DNA of 5,027 bases, taken from positions 1 to 5,027 of the forward strand of contig SLDH01000177.1 of NCBI GenBank assembly GCA_007125415.1, read 5' to 3'. The notes beneath the pieces are model-generated. The model had not been told where the DNA came from and did not search any database. It saw only the letters and a program-made list of their open reading frames with translations. This DNA is from Roseovarius sp. (GTDB taxonomy: Bacteria; Pseudomonadota; Alphaproteobacteria; Rhodobacterales; Rhodobacteraceae). How positions within the stretch are numbered: position 1 is the first letter of the stretch; each line of letters begins with the position of its first letter. This document shows positions 1 to 4,847 of this stretch, one piece after another. Made by a program: the position numbers and the translations under genes.

Positions 1-1
1 A

Positions 2-1000
2 GAGACAAGCCGTGCCAGCTATGAAGAATTCGACGAATGGAGCCCTGAAGATCAGAACACCGCCGTCACGTCCGAAAATACCCCACCAAAGGCGAAGTCA
101 AAGGACGGTATGAGCGATCTTCAGAAAGCAGGTCTGCTCGTGCTCGGCGCGGCTGTGGTTGGCGGGATTCTGTTGAACGGGCAGCGCGTCGAGGCGAATA
201 CCGGGGACCGGGTCATCGTCGTCGATGACAATAATGACTATCGGATCCTCAAGGACGACGATGCGTTGCTGCGTCAGCCGGGTTCGGATGTGCGGACCCA
301 ACGGTTCAGCGACGGCTCCACACGAACGAATGTCATCCGCGCAGATGGCACCGAGATCGCAACTATTCGCGATTCCGATGGGCGCGTGCTGAGGCGCGCT
401 CTGATCGAGACGGACGGGCGCGAATATCTGCTGTTCGACGACACCCAGACCTTTGCGCCGGTGGTGGTGCGTGACCTGCCTGAACCATCCGTTGACACTT
501 TCGACTATCAGGCGGCCAGCGACCGCGAGAGCCTGCGTGCGGCCCTGCTTGCCGCCGACCGGCGCGATATCGGCCGCAGCTTCAGCCTGCAACAGGTGCG
601 CGACATCAACGAAGTGCGACAGTTGAGCCCCGAGATCAACCTCCGGAACGTCACCTTCGCCACCGCCTCGTCGGCGATCCAGCCCTCGCAGGCCGAGCAA
701 TTGCGCCAGATGGGCCTTCTGATGCGCGACGTCATCGCCGAGGATCCGACCGAACTCTTTCTGATCGAGGGCTATACCGATGCAATCGGAGAGCCGGGCT
801 ACAATCTGCTGCTTTCCGATCGGCGCGCCGAATCCGTGGCCCTCGCCTTGAATGAGTATTTCGATGTGCCGACGGAGAACATGGTCGTGCAGGGCTATGG
901 CGAGCGGTTCCTGAAAATCCCCACGCAGCAGGCCGAACGCGTCAATCGCCGCGTCGCCGTCCGCCGGATCACGACGCTCATCCGCGACAGCAGGCCTTGA
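2..1000 (+). CDS. OmpA-family peptidoglycan-binding envelope protein, 5' end outside the window
   Basis: The C-terminal third is an OmpA-like domain, which anchors the outer membrane or a membrane protein to peptidoglycan. Numbered from the internal ATG at 110, the motif GYTDAIG lies near residues 222-227, followed by YNLLLSDRRA and a late NRRV. D224 and R239 are 15 residues apart, matching the Asp/Arg pair that holds diaminopimelate in this family. A hydrophobic stretch at residues 7-22 (AGLLVLGAAVVGGILL) is probably a membrane segment. The conserved middle region contains KDDDALLR and SDGSTRTNVIRADG. ATG 110 has a usable AAAGGA 5 bases upstream, but the frame is open to base 2, adding 36 hydrophilic codons rich in E, S, T, P and K. 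Known Rhodobacteraceae homologues carry an acidic linker before the hydrophobic segment and a signal peptide further upstream, so I infer a 5'-partial gene. Family call is firm; start is uncertain. Confidence 0.85.
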   Translation, partial: ETSRASYEEFDEWSPEDQNTAVTSENTPPKAKSKDGMSDLQKAGLLVLGAAVVGGILLNGQRVEANTGDRVIVVDDNNDYRILKDDDALLRQPGSDVRTQRFSDGSTRTNVIRADGTEIATIRDSDGRVLRRALIETDGREYLLFDDTQTFAPVVVRDLPEPSVDTFDYQAASDRESLRAALLAADRRDIGRSFSLQQVRDINEVRQLSPEINLRNVTFATASSAIQPSQAEQLRQMGLLMRDVIAEDPTELFLIEGYTDAIGEPGYNLLLSDRRAESVALALNEYFDVPTENMVVQGYGERFLKIPTQQAERVNRRVAVRRITTLIRDSRP

Positions 1001-1041
1001 CCGACAAGTGGCCCCCAACAGGGCTCCGGATCGTCGGACGG

Positions 1042-1064
1042 CACCGCCGTACCGCACGGTGGTG
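1042..1064 (+). terminator. Weak hairpin after the OmpA-family gene
   Basis: CACCGCCGT and ACGGTGGTG form a 9-bp stem with one G-U pair around the loop ACCGC, 42 bases after the stop codon at 1000. Only two T residues follow, so intrinsic termination would be weak. The site also overlaps the decayed AI-2E reading frame on the other strand, so the pairing may be coincidental. Confidence 0.25.
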
Positions 1065-1079
1065 TTGAGCCGTCGCGCG

Positions 1080-1420
1080 AAGGTTGCCGTGGCAATCAAT
1101 GCCGGTGTGGCGATCGGCGCAATCCAGATGCGCGACCCCATTATCTTGGGCGTGACCACATTAGTCTCGATCGCGTTCAGCGCCATCACTACGGCAAAGG
1201 GTATGAAAACGATGACCAGATCGTCGAAAGAGACGGTGCCAACAACAAGCGTGACTACCGTCAGTAAGGCGAATAGGCATGAAGCTTGCGAGCGCGGCAG
1301 CGACCCCCCAGACAGGCGCGCAGGCCATGCCTATCGGGTGAAAGGCGACAGCAACGAATCCCCCGAGGCCGAGGCGGGTCAGCATCACGCGATCACGCAA
1401 CAGGAAAAAGATCAGCCTTG
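1080..1420 (-). pseudogene. Decayed AI-2E (PerM-like) transporter fragment, frameshifted
   Basis: AI-2E family proteins are multi-helix inner-membrane transporters or exporters. On the minus strand, one frame (about 1420 down to 1275) reads GGFVAVAFHPIGMACAPVWG and then VAAALASFMP. A second frame (about 1275 down to 1090) continues as FALLTVVTLVVGTVSFDDL and then ALNAIETNVVTPKIMGSR. Joined, these follow the order seen in the family's C-terminal half: LGLGVAVAF, WGVLAALLSFIPYLG, VSFDSL, and ALNLIEGNLVTPRIMGR. The frame changes near 1270-1278, where a few residues of the expected FIPYLG turn are also missing, so a small deletion is likely. The expected final helices (FWGWLWGPxGALLAVP) are not recognisable below about 1090. 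Upstream, the frame stays open to 1613 with weaker hydrophobic resemblance (LFLW, FFLL) from about 1520. It is neither full length nor intact. The assignment rests on remembered family motifs. Confidence 0.6.
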
Positions 1421-1589
1421 CCCACAAGAAGGCACCTGCAGCAACCCTCTGGGCACCGATCGCCCAGTCCGCCAGCAACAGTGTCTGAACCGAACCGTGC
1501 TCGAGTGTGGAAAACCATCCGCCCACAGGTTTGGAGGGCGTTGAGATCGATATACCTTTACTTGGTCGTCTGACATTTGGCGCACGTGC

Positions 1590-1636
1590 CTTTCTGATGA
1601 TCAAGAGCATCACGGATCTATCGGTTCATCAGAAAG
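1590..1636. repeat. 11-bp perfect inverted repeat with 25-base spacer
   Basis: CTTTCTGATGA at 1590-1600 is the exact reverse complement of TCATCAGAAAG at 1626-1636. No T-run follows on either strand, so it is not a typical intrinsic terminator. It lies just 5' of the decayed AI-2E fragment and could be an old regulatory structure, a regulator site, or a remnant of a lost mobile element. No transposase or matching second copy is visible. Confidence 0.5.
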
Positions 1637-1916
1637 CTCATGATCTCAGATTTCATTGCGCCAAGTGGAGCAACCATCGTGCCGGTGCGAACAAAGCAAG
1701 TTTGTACATGGACCGTCCTTTCAAAAAGCAGGGCGTAGAAACCACACGTTGCCTACTCTTTACCCGAAGAGATGTCGGTGAGCCTGATGCAGGTTAGTGC
1801 AGTGGAGGTTATCCTCCGCCAGGCTTTGAGCGTGTTGCGAGACGTGCACCCGACACTTGATCGAGTATTCGGCGAGGCGAAATCAGCTATAGTCAGGGTT
1901 TGCGTTCTTGCCGGAT
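1637..1916. other. Stretch with no convincing gene
   Basis: I find no supported gene here. Short open frames exist on both strands (plus strand from 1772, 65 codons; minus strand about 1754-1619, 44 codons), but none has a clear ribosome site, a recognisable family pattern or persuasive composition. Local G+C looks lower than in neighbouring genes. A small hairpin, GGAGG-TTAT-CCTCC, lies at 1804-1817 but is followed by no start codon. A TATAGT at 1888-1893 resembles a -10 element for the DUF3309 gene, but no good -35 lies at the right distance. Confidence 0.5.
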
Positions 1917-1949
1917 GGCCCTGCCGCGAAGTCCCTACGTGGCAGGGTC
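1917..1949 (+). promoter_or_regulatory. Stem-loop in the leader of the DUF3309 gene
   Basis: CCCTGCC (1919-1925) pairs with GGCAGGG (1941-1947). The outer bases add one G-T and one G-C pair, giving nine pairs around a 15-base loop. It ends 33 bases before the DUF3309 start codon. No T-run follows, so it is more likely an mRNA leader structure or protein-binding site than a terminator. Its function is unknown. Confidence 0.35.
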
Positions 1950-1970
1950 ACTCAATACACAATGCATGAA

Positions 1971-1975
1971 AAGGA
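1971..1975 (+). promoter_or_regulatory. Ribosome binding site deciding the DUF3309 start
   Basis: AAGGA stands 7 bases before the ATG at 1983. It supports the 51-residue product over a longer one from 1908 or from the ATG at 1962. Confidence 0.7.
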
Positions 1976-1982
1976 CAGCCGC

Positions 1983-2138
1983 ATGATTGGTACAAGTCTC
2001 ATCCTCCTGCTCGTGCTGGCGTTGGTTGGCGTGCTTCCCGCGTGGGGCCACAGTCGATCCTGGGGATACGGTCCAAGCGGCGGGCTTAGCCTGATCCTCG
2101 TGATACTGATCGTCCTGGTTCTGAACGGACGCCTCTGA
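1983..2138 (+). CDS. DUF3309-family small membrane protein (51 aa)
   Basis: The protein has two hydrophobic helices, about residues 5-18 and 36-47, joined by a short conserved loop LPAWGHSRSWGYGPSGGL. It ends in NGRL. This loop and the total length of about 50 residues are the hallmark of DUF3309, a family of unknown function common in alphaproteobacteria. It should sit in the inner membrane as a hairpin. I chose the ATG at 1983 because AAGGA lies at 1971-1975, 7 bases upstream, and because homologues begin directly with the first helix. The frame stays open to an ATG at 1908, but that extension has no family resemblance and would cross the leader stem-loop. It stands alone, convergent with the next gene. 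Related genes are often reported near stress genes, but nothing in this sequence fixes a role. Confidence 0.85.
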   Translation: MIGTSLILLLVLALVGVLPAWGHSRSWGYGPSGGLSLILVILIVLVLNGRL

Positions 2139-2158
2139 CCTTTTGCATCAGCGCAAGG
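2139..2158. terminator. Small hairpin between convergent genes
   Basis: CCTTTTGC and GCGCAAGG can pair around the loop ATCA with one mismatch and one G-T pair. The hairpin fills nearly all of the 22 bases between the DUF3309 stop at 2138 and the stop of the opposite gene at 2161. Position suggests a shared terminator, but the stem is weak and no T-run follows on either strand. Confidence 0.3.
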
Positions 2159-2160
2159 CT

Positions 2161-2394
2161 TCACCGACGTCGGACCGAATTGCCGCCGGCCAGAATGTCG
2201 TAGATCAGCTTGGCGACGGCGGCGTGCAGCGCATCCTGCTCACCTGCAGGTGCGTTCCCATGCGCCGCGGCGGCATCCTTGAGAATGCCGACGATCTCGC
2301 GCTCGGGCAGGATGTTGTGATCATTGAGAGCCAGCAGCAAGGATTCGCAAATTGCCAGCGCAGCGGTTCCGGCCGTGTCATCGGGAAGGGGCAT
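2161..2394 (-). CDS. Conserved hypothetical protein (77 aa), alphaproteobacterial small-protein family
   Basis: I cannot assign a function. The core GTAALAICESLLLALNDHNI then LPEREIVGILKDAAAAH (residues 9-45) is one I recall in many small hypothetical proteins of Rhizobiales and Rhodobacteraceae. It looks like a short helical cytosolic protein: an amphipathic ICESLLLALND helix, a turn at LPE, a second helix EIVGILKDAA, a variable linker GNAPAGEQD, a third helix LHAAVAKLIYDILAG, and a basic tail NSVRRR. There is no signal peptide or membrane segment. ATG 2394 is the only usual start codon in this frame after the upstream stop near 2468. Its ribosome site is weak (GAAG, 6 bases away). It is divergent from the Crp/Fnr gene and convergent with DUF3309. 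A terminator-like palindrome lies just upstream (2420-2444), which raises the question of attenuation. Confidence 0.75.
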   Translation of the reverse strand: MPLPDDTAGTAALAICESLLLALNDHNILPEREIVGILKDAAAAHGNAPAGEQDALHAAVAKLIYDILAGGNSVRRR

Positions 2395-2419
2395 GTCAGC
2401 TTCGCTTTCAAGTCGGGAT

Positions 2420-2444
2420 AAAAAGGGCCAACCGATCCGGTTGG
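2420..2444 (-). promoter_or_regulatory. 17-bp palindrome plus T-run: attenuator-like hairpin or operator
   Basis: CCAACCG-ATC-CGGTTGG (2428-2444) is a perfect 7-bp inverted repeat. Read on the minus strand, it is followed by CCC and then five T residues (2424-2420), the form of a weak intrinsic terminator. It ends only 25 bases before the ATG of the 77-residue gene, so it could stop leader or antisense transcription coming from the Crp/Fnr side. Its right end overlaps the first two bases of the stress-type -35 element on the plus strand, so it could instead be an operator for a dimeric regulator. Confidence 0.5.
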
Positions 2445-2467
2445 AACGTCTTGCGAGTCTAGGCGTT
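2443..2467 (+). promoter_or_regulatory. EcfG-type general stress sigma promoter before the Crp/Fnr gene
   Basis: GGAAC at 2443-2447 and CGTT at 2464-2467 are separated by exactly 16 bases. This matches the alphaproteobacterial general stress response consensus GGAAC-N16/17-CGTT in every position. It lies in the divergent intergenic region and points toward the Crp/Fnr gene. Transcription would start near 2475, leaving a leader of roughly 95 bases to ATG 2570. Not all Rhodobacteraceae are known to keep the PhyR-NepR-EcfG system, so its use depends on the host. Confidence 0.5.
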
Positions 2468-2569
2468 AACCAAGGTGTCGGACTGATGCAGACTAGCCTG
2501 AAACACCTTTTCTGATTGTTTGCACCGGTGATTCAAACCTTTCAGACTCCCATTGGTGAAATGATGCTG

Positions 2570-3298
2570 ATGACCAAGGACAGCCCGTTGACGCGAAAAC
2601 TCTCGGCTTTCGTCACCCTGTCGGATGTCGATCTCGAGACATTGGCGCGGTTTCATGGCCGCCGCCGCACCTTCCTGCCCGGCGACGAGCTGATCCATGA
2701 GGGGCAGCCGAACGCCTCTGCCCTTATACTCGCAGAGGGCTGGGCACTGTCTTACAAGATGCTGCCCGATGGTGAGCGCCAGATCGTGGATTTCCAGATC
2801 CCTGACGATTTTCTGGGCCTGCGCAGCATACTCTTCCGCACCGCCGATCACAGTATCGAGGCGGCCACCCGCATCGAGGCCTCCGAGGTGCTCGCCTCGG
2901 ATATCTTCGATGCCTTCGCTCATGCGCCGCGTCTGGCTACCGCCGTTCTCTGGGCCGCGTCGCGGGACGAGGAGATGGTGGTGGAACATCTGGTAAATAT
3001 CGGTCGCCGCACGGCCGCGGAGCGCATGGCGCATTTGTTGCTCGAGCTCGGGGCGCGGCTGATGCTTGTGGGACTTGGGGACAAGACCGGCTTCGCCTGC
3101 CCGCTGACGCAGTATCACTTGGCCGACGCGCTCGGGCTGAGCGCGGTACATGTGAACAGCGTGCTACCTCATCTGCGCGATCGGGGCCTTGTCACCTTAC
3201 AGAAGGGGCAGGTGACATTCGACGATATGGACAGGCTGCGGGAACTTGCGGGGTTCAACACCGCCTATCTCGATCAGGACGGCCCGTTGCTGCGGTGA
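2570..3298 (+). CDS. Crp/Fnr-family transcriptional regulator (242 aa)
   Basis: The N-terminal half (about residues 20-115) is a cyclic-nucleotide-binding-type beta-roll, with FLPGDELIHEGQPNASALIL and then LPDGERQIVDFQIPDDFLGL. A long dimerisation helix follows (about 120-165, ASRDEEMVVEHL and RRTAAERMAHLLLELG). A winged helix-turn-helix begins at L179 (LTQYHLADALGLSAVHVNSV). The product should be a cytosolic dimer that binds DNA. There is a single cysteine (about C177), so the FNR-type iron-sulphur cluster is not expected. The FGE and RxS phosphate-binding motif of true cAMP receptors is also absent, being replaced by DDFLGLRSILF. The effector is therefore unknown. I chose ATG 2570 because homologues I recall begin MTxDSPLxRKLSAF, with GGTGA 10 bases upstream. 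ATG 2561 and 2564 and a TTG at 2516 are in frame. An EcfG-type promoter lies upstream, and the gene is divergent from the 77-residue gene. Confidence 0.88.
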   Translation: MTKDSPLTRKLSAFVTLSDVDLETLARFHGRRRTFLPGDELIHEGQPNASALILAEGWALSYKMLPDGERQIVDFQIPDDFLGLRSILFRTADHSIEAATRIEASEVLASDIFDAFAHAPRLATAVLWAASRDEEMVVEHLVNIGRRTAAERMAHLLLELGARLMLVGLGDKTGFACPLTQYHLADALGLSAVHVNSVLPHLRDRGLVTLQKGQVTFDDMDRLRELAGFNTAYLDQDGPLLR

Positions 3299-3451
3299 TG
3301 CGCCGCGACGGCGGGGCCCGGATTCGGCTTCATTCCTGACGGCGCATGCGCCCTTCGCTTGGACGTCCACGCCAAGCATGAGGTGAAATGCCCATCGATG
3401 TCGAATTTCGCGTGTGGTAGTTCGGCATCTGATGGGTCGACACGAAACCAA
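3299..3451. other. Convergent gap with nested palindromes
   Basis: No gene is visible between the Crp/Fnr and MipA/OmpV stop codons. The gap holds three pairings. ATGCGCCG (3298-3305) pairs with CGGCGCAT (3340-3347). GGCGCATGCGCC (3341-3352) is a perfect 12-bp palindrome. GCTTGG (3357-3362) pairs with CCAAGC (3372-3377). The first two are mutually exclusive. None is followed by a T-run on either strand, so their role as terminators for the two converging genes is only suggested by position. Confidence 0.4.
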
Positions 3452-4228
3452 TCAATAGCCCAGCCTGAAGCTGCGCGTGACAATCAGCCGGGCATCGTAC
3501 TGGTCACGCATCCCCTGTTTTGTAATGGGTGAGCGCGAAGCATCGTTCTGCAGCCGGGTCCAGCCCACTGCACCTTGCAGGCCCCAGCCATTCCCGAAGT
3601 CGTACTGCGCGCCCAGCTCGATCCCGAGTGAGACAAGCCCGGCATCGGGGCGAAACGAGGAGTATTGCGAATTCTTGGCTTCTTTCGGGGTGACGCCGAA
3701 ATAGGTGCGGGAAAATTCGGCGTCACCCCAATTGGCGCGCGGACCAGCCGTCAGCACCAACCCTCGGTTCGGCCGCAGGATGGCATCGATACCGGTCTCG
3801 GCCACCCAGCCCCCATGCCCGCCAAATCCCCTGCGAATCCTGGCAAAGGTTCGGCTGAACTCCGTAATGTGGAAATATCCGAGACCCAATTCTAAAGTAA
3901 AATCAATATCTTCAAGCCCCTTCAGTTCCCTGTGGCCGGAAGCCTTGCGTGACGGGACAATTCTGAACGACCCCCGTAAACCATAGCCGGGGTCTGTGGG
4001 CAGCGCGTTCTCTGATCCGATGCCGAATCCACCCGGCAGAATCAATTCCTGAAGCGCGAAAGCTCCGGTCGGACCGAGGCTCCTGCTCTTTGAGCCGAAG
4101 TAATCGGGAGAGAATTCTGCGCCCAGACCAACAGTGAAGGTTGTACCTGGCCGATCTTGTGCCCGTACGGGAAGAGCGCCGGCAATCAGAAGGATCGCGA
4201 GAACGGTCGTTATCCGTAATGTCGGCAT
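3452..4228 (-). CDS. MipA/OmpV-family outer-membrane protein (258 aa)
   Basis: The protein starts with a signal peptide, MPTLRITTVLAILLIAGALP, with likely cleavage after VRA at residue 23. The mature part has the alternating, aromatic-rich strands of a beta-barrel: FTVGLGAEFSPDYFGS, the conserved opening of the MipA/OmpV family, then DIDFTLELGLGYF, LVLTAGPRANWGD, SRTYFGVTP and a final RLIVTRSFRLGY. It ends in an aromatic residue, as expected for a barrel-assembly signal. In E. coli MipA links the murein hydrolase MltA to a synthase; other members are porin-like or antigenic, so the precise role is open. Length is usual for the family. I chose ATG 4228 because GAGGA lies 6 bases upstream and the signal peptide begins there. 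An upstream in-frame ATG at 4285 would put 19 polar residues before the signal. No two-component genes lie beside it, unlike some MipA genes. Confidence 0.88.
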   Translation of the reverse strand: MPTLRITTVLAILLIAGALPVRAQDRPGTTFTVGLGAEFSPDYFGSKSRSLGPTGAFALQELILPGGFGIGSENALPTDPGYGLRGSFRIVPSRKASGHRELKGLEDIDFTLELGLGYFHITEFSRTFARIRRGFGGHGGWVAETGIDAILRPNRGLVLTAGPRANWGDAEFSRTYFGVTPKEAKNSQYSSFRPDAGLVSLGIELGAQYDFGNGWGLQGAVGWTRLQNDASRSPITKQGMRDQYDARLIVTRSFRLGY

Positions 4229-4234
4229 GTTGTT

Positions 4235-4239
4235 TCCTC
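4235..4239 (-). promoter_or_regulatory. Ribosome binding site deciding the MipA/OmpV start
   Basis: On the minus strand GAGGA ends 6 bases before the ATG at 4228. It supports the start that places the signal peptide at the N-terminus, against the upstream ATG at 4285. Confidence 0.75.
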
Positions 4240-4285
4240 GGCCCAGGTGATTTGGACATGAATTCGGGGTATTCGGCATTTTCAC

Positions 4286-4310
4286 GACGTAAGGTCTGTC
4301 GCTTTTTTCC
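4286..4310 (-). promoter_or_regulatory. Weak EcfG-like promoter candidate for the MipA/OmpV gene
   Basis: On the minus strand GGAAA (4310-4306) and CGTC (4289-4286) are 16 bases apart. They match seven of nine positions of the GGAAC-N16-CGTT stress consensus. The predicted transcript would begin about 50 bases before ATG 4228. No good sigma-70 pair is obvious in the same interval. A match this loose can occur by chance. Confidence 0.22.
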
Positions 4311-4357
4311 AGGGGAAATGATCTTCGGCTTTATCGACCAGCTATCTCGACAAGGAC

Positions 4358-4389
4358 GCGCCGCCCCGGCAGGTCTGCCGGAGGGGCGC
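4358..4389 (-). terminator. Strong GC hairpin after the 64-aa gene
   Basis: TGCCGG and CCGGCA form the inner stem around a four-base loop (4372-4375). The outer arms 4358-4365 and 4382-4389 extend it to about 13 pairs with one mismatch. One position is a G-U pair in minus-strand RNA but a C-A mismatch in plus-strand RNA, so the fold favours minus transcripts. It begins about 20 bases after the stop codon at 4410, as a terminator should. The tail TCCTTGTC is T-poor, so it may act as an mRNA end-protecting hairpin or need Rho. Confidence 0.5.
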
Positions 4390-4409
4390 CGTTTGCGTCG
4401 CGCCGCAGG

Positions 4410-4604
4410 TTATGCCAGCGCGTGCTTGGCCGCGTCGAGTTCGCGGTTGCATTCGACGTCATTCTTTTCCGTCTGTGCCTTTTCCGCGGCATGGAAATGC
4501 TTCATCGCCGAATCCTTCTTGGGACCGGCAGTTGCCTTGTCGCAGGCTGCCTTGACGCTCTTCATCTTCTCGGCGGTGTTGGGTGCAGGTGTTTTCGAGT
4601 CCAT
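4410..4604 (-). CDS. Small charged helical hypothetical protein (64 aa)
   Basis: I do not recognise a named family. The product is hydrophilic, rich in K, A, D and E, and predicted mostly helical. After a flexible N-terminus (SKTPAPNTAE) come a helix with KMKSVKAACDKA, a GPKKD turn at residues 27-31, a helix with AMKHFHAAEKAQTEKND, and a short last helix with ELDAAKHALA. It has two cysteines, C21 and C52, one in the first and one in the last helical region. It lacks a signal peptide or membrane segment, so it is probably cytosolic. I chose ATG 4604 because AAGGA lies 8 bases upstream (4617-4613). A longer frame from GTG or ATG near 4679 adds 25 residues that cross an inverted repeat and look non-coding. 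Similar small proteins occur in Rhizobiales and Rhodobacteraceae by my recollection. It is followed by a strong hairpin, so it appears to be a single-gene unit. Confidence 0.7.
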   Translation of the reverse strand: MDSKTPAPNTAEKMKSVKAACDKATAGPKKDSAMKHFHAAEKAQTEKNDVECNRELDAAKHALA

Positions 4605-4636
4605 GGAATGGATCCTTTGCAAGTGCCTGTACGAAC

Positions 4637-4698
4637 TGGCAAGGCTTCCCGTCGGGGCGGACCGGAGATCGGCTACCACCCAACAGGAAGCCTTGCCA
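4637..4698. repeat. 13-bp perfect inverted repeat upstream of the 64-aa gene
   Basis: TGGCAAGGCTTCC (4637-4649) is the exact reverse complement of GGAAGCCTTGCCA (4686-4698), with 36 bases between. It lies 33 bases upstream of the 64-residue gene's start, so it falls in that gene's promoter or leader. It could be a long leader stem-loop, a pair of regulator half-sites, the core of a small RNA, or the ends of a tiny mobile element. The 36-base interior has no gene, and no flanking target duplication was evident. Confidence 0.6.
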
Positions 4699-4847
4699 TC
4701 ACTCGTAACAGACGTCCGACGGCTGAATGGTCTGCCGCCAAGGAGATATCTACGCCGTTCTCATCCGAGCGGGACTGATCCAGATTGGTATTCGGGGAAT
4801 TAATCGGTGCGGATGGCGGTGCTTGTTGCCTGACGGATCGACCGGGG
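4699..4847. other. Intergenic stretch after the desaturase gene
   Basis: No gene is visible. AAGGAG occurs at 4739-4744 on the plus strand, but no start codon lies at a working distance. CCTGAC (4829-4834) and GTCAGG (4847-4852) pair across the desaturase stop codon with a 12-base loop, without a T-run, and are at best a weak terminator. Confidence 0.4.

Noticed and set aside
98..1189. Long 363-codon minus-strand frame opposite the OmpA-family gene
   Set aside because: Below about 1000 it is the shadow of the OmpA gene's G+C-rich codons. Only its first 50 or so codons (1189 down to about 1040) carry the AI-2E resemblance, reported as a pseudogene.
1008..1544. 178-codon plus-strand frame after the OmpA gene
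   Set aside because: Composition is irregular, no domain is recognisable, there is no good ribosome site, and the opposite strand carries the transporter resemblance.
1804..1817. GGAGG-TTAT-CCTCC hairpin as a translation-control switch
   Set aside because: No start codon with a plausible coding frame follows at the right distance, so there is nothing for it to control.
1772..1969. 65-codon plus-strand frame
   Set aside because: No family pattern or ribosome site, and its end overlaps the leader stem-loop of the DUF3309 gene.
2516..2569. TTG start at 2516 for the Crp/Fnr gene
   Set aside because: There is no ribosome site before it, and the added 18 residues do not resemble the family N-terminus, which fits ATG 2570.
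2459..3151. 230-codon minus-strand frame opposite the Crp/Fnr gene
   Set aside because: It is antisense to a well-supported Crp/Fnr domain protein and has no recognisable domain.
4605..4679. 25-residue N-terminal extension of the 64-aa protein
   Set aside because: It would pass through one arm of the 13-bp inverted repeat and bypass the good AAGGA site before ATG 4604.
4141..4803. 220-codon plus-strand frame across the MipA start and the 64-aa gene
   Set aside because: It runs antisense to the MipA signal peptide and the 64-aa gene and crosses strong hairpins; the low-complexity Ser/Arg/Cys-rich sequence looks non-coding.
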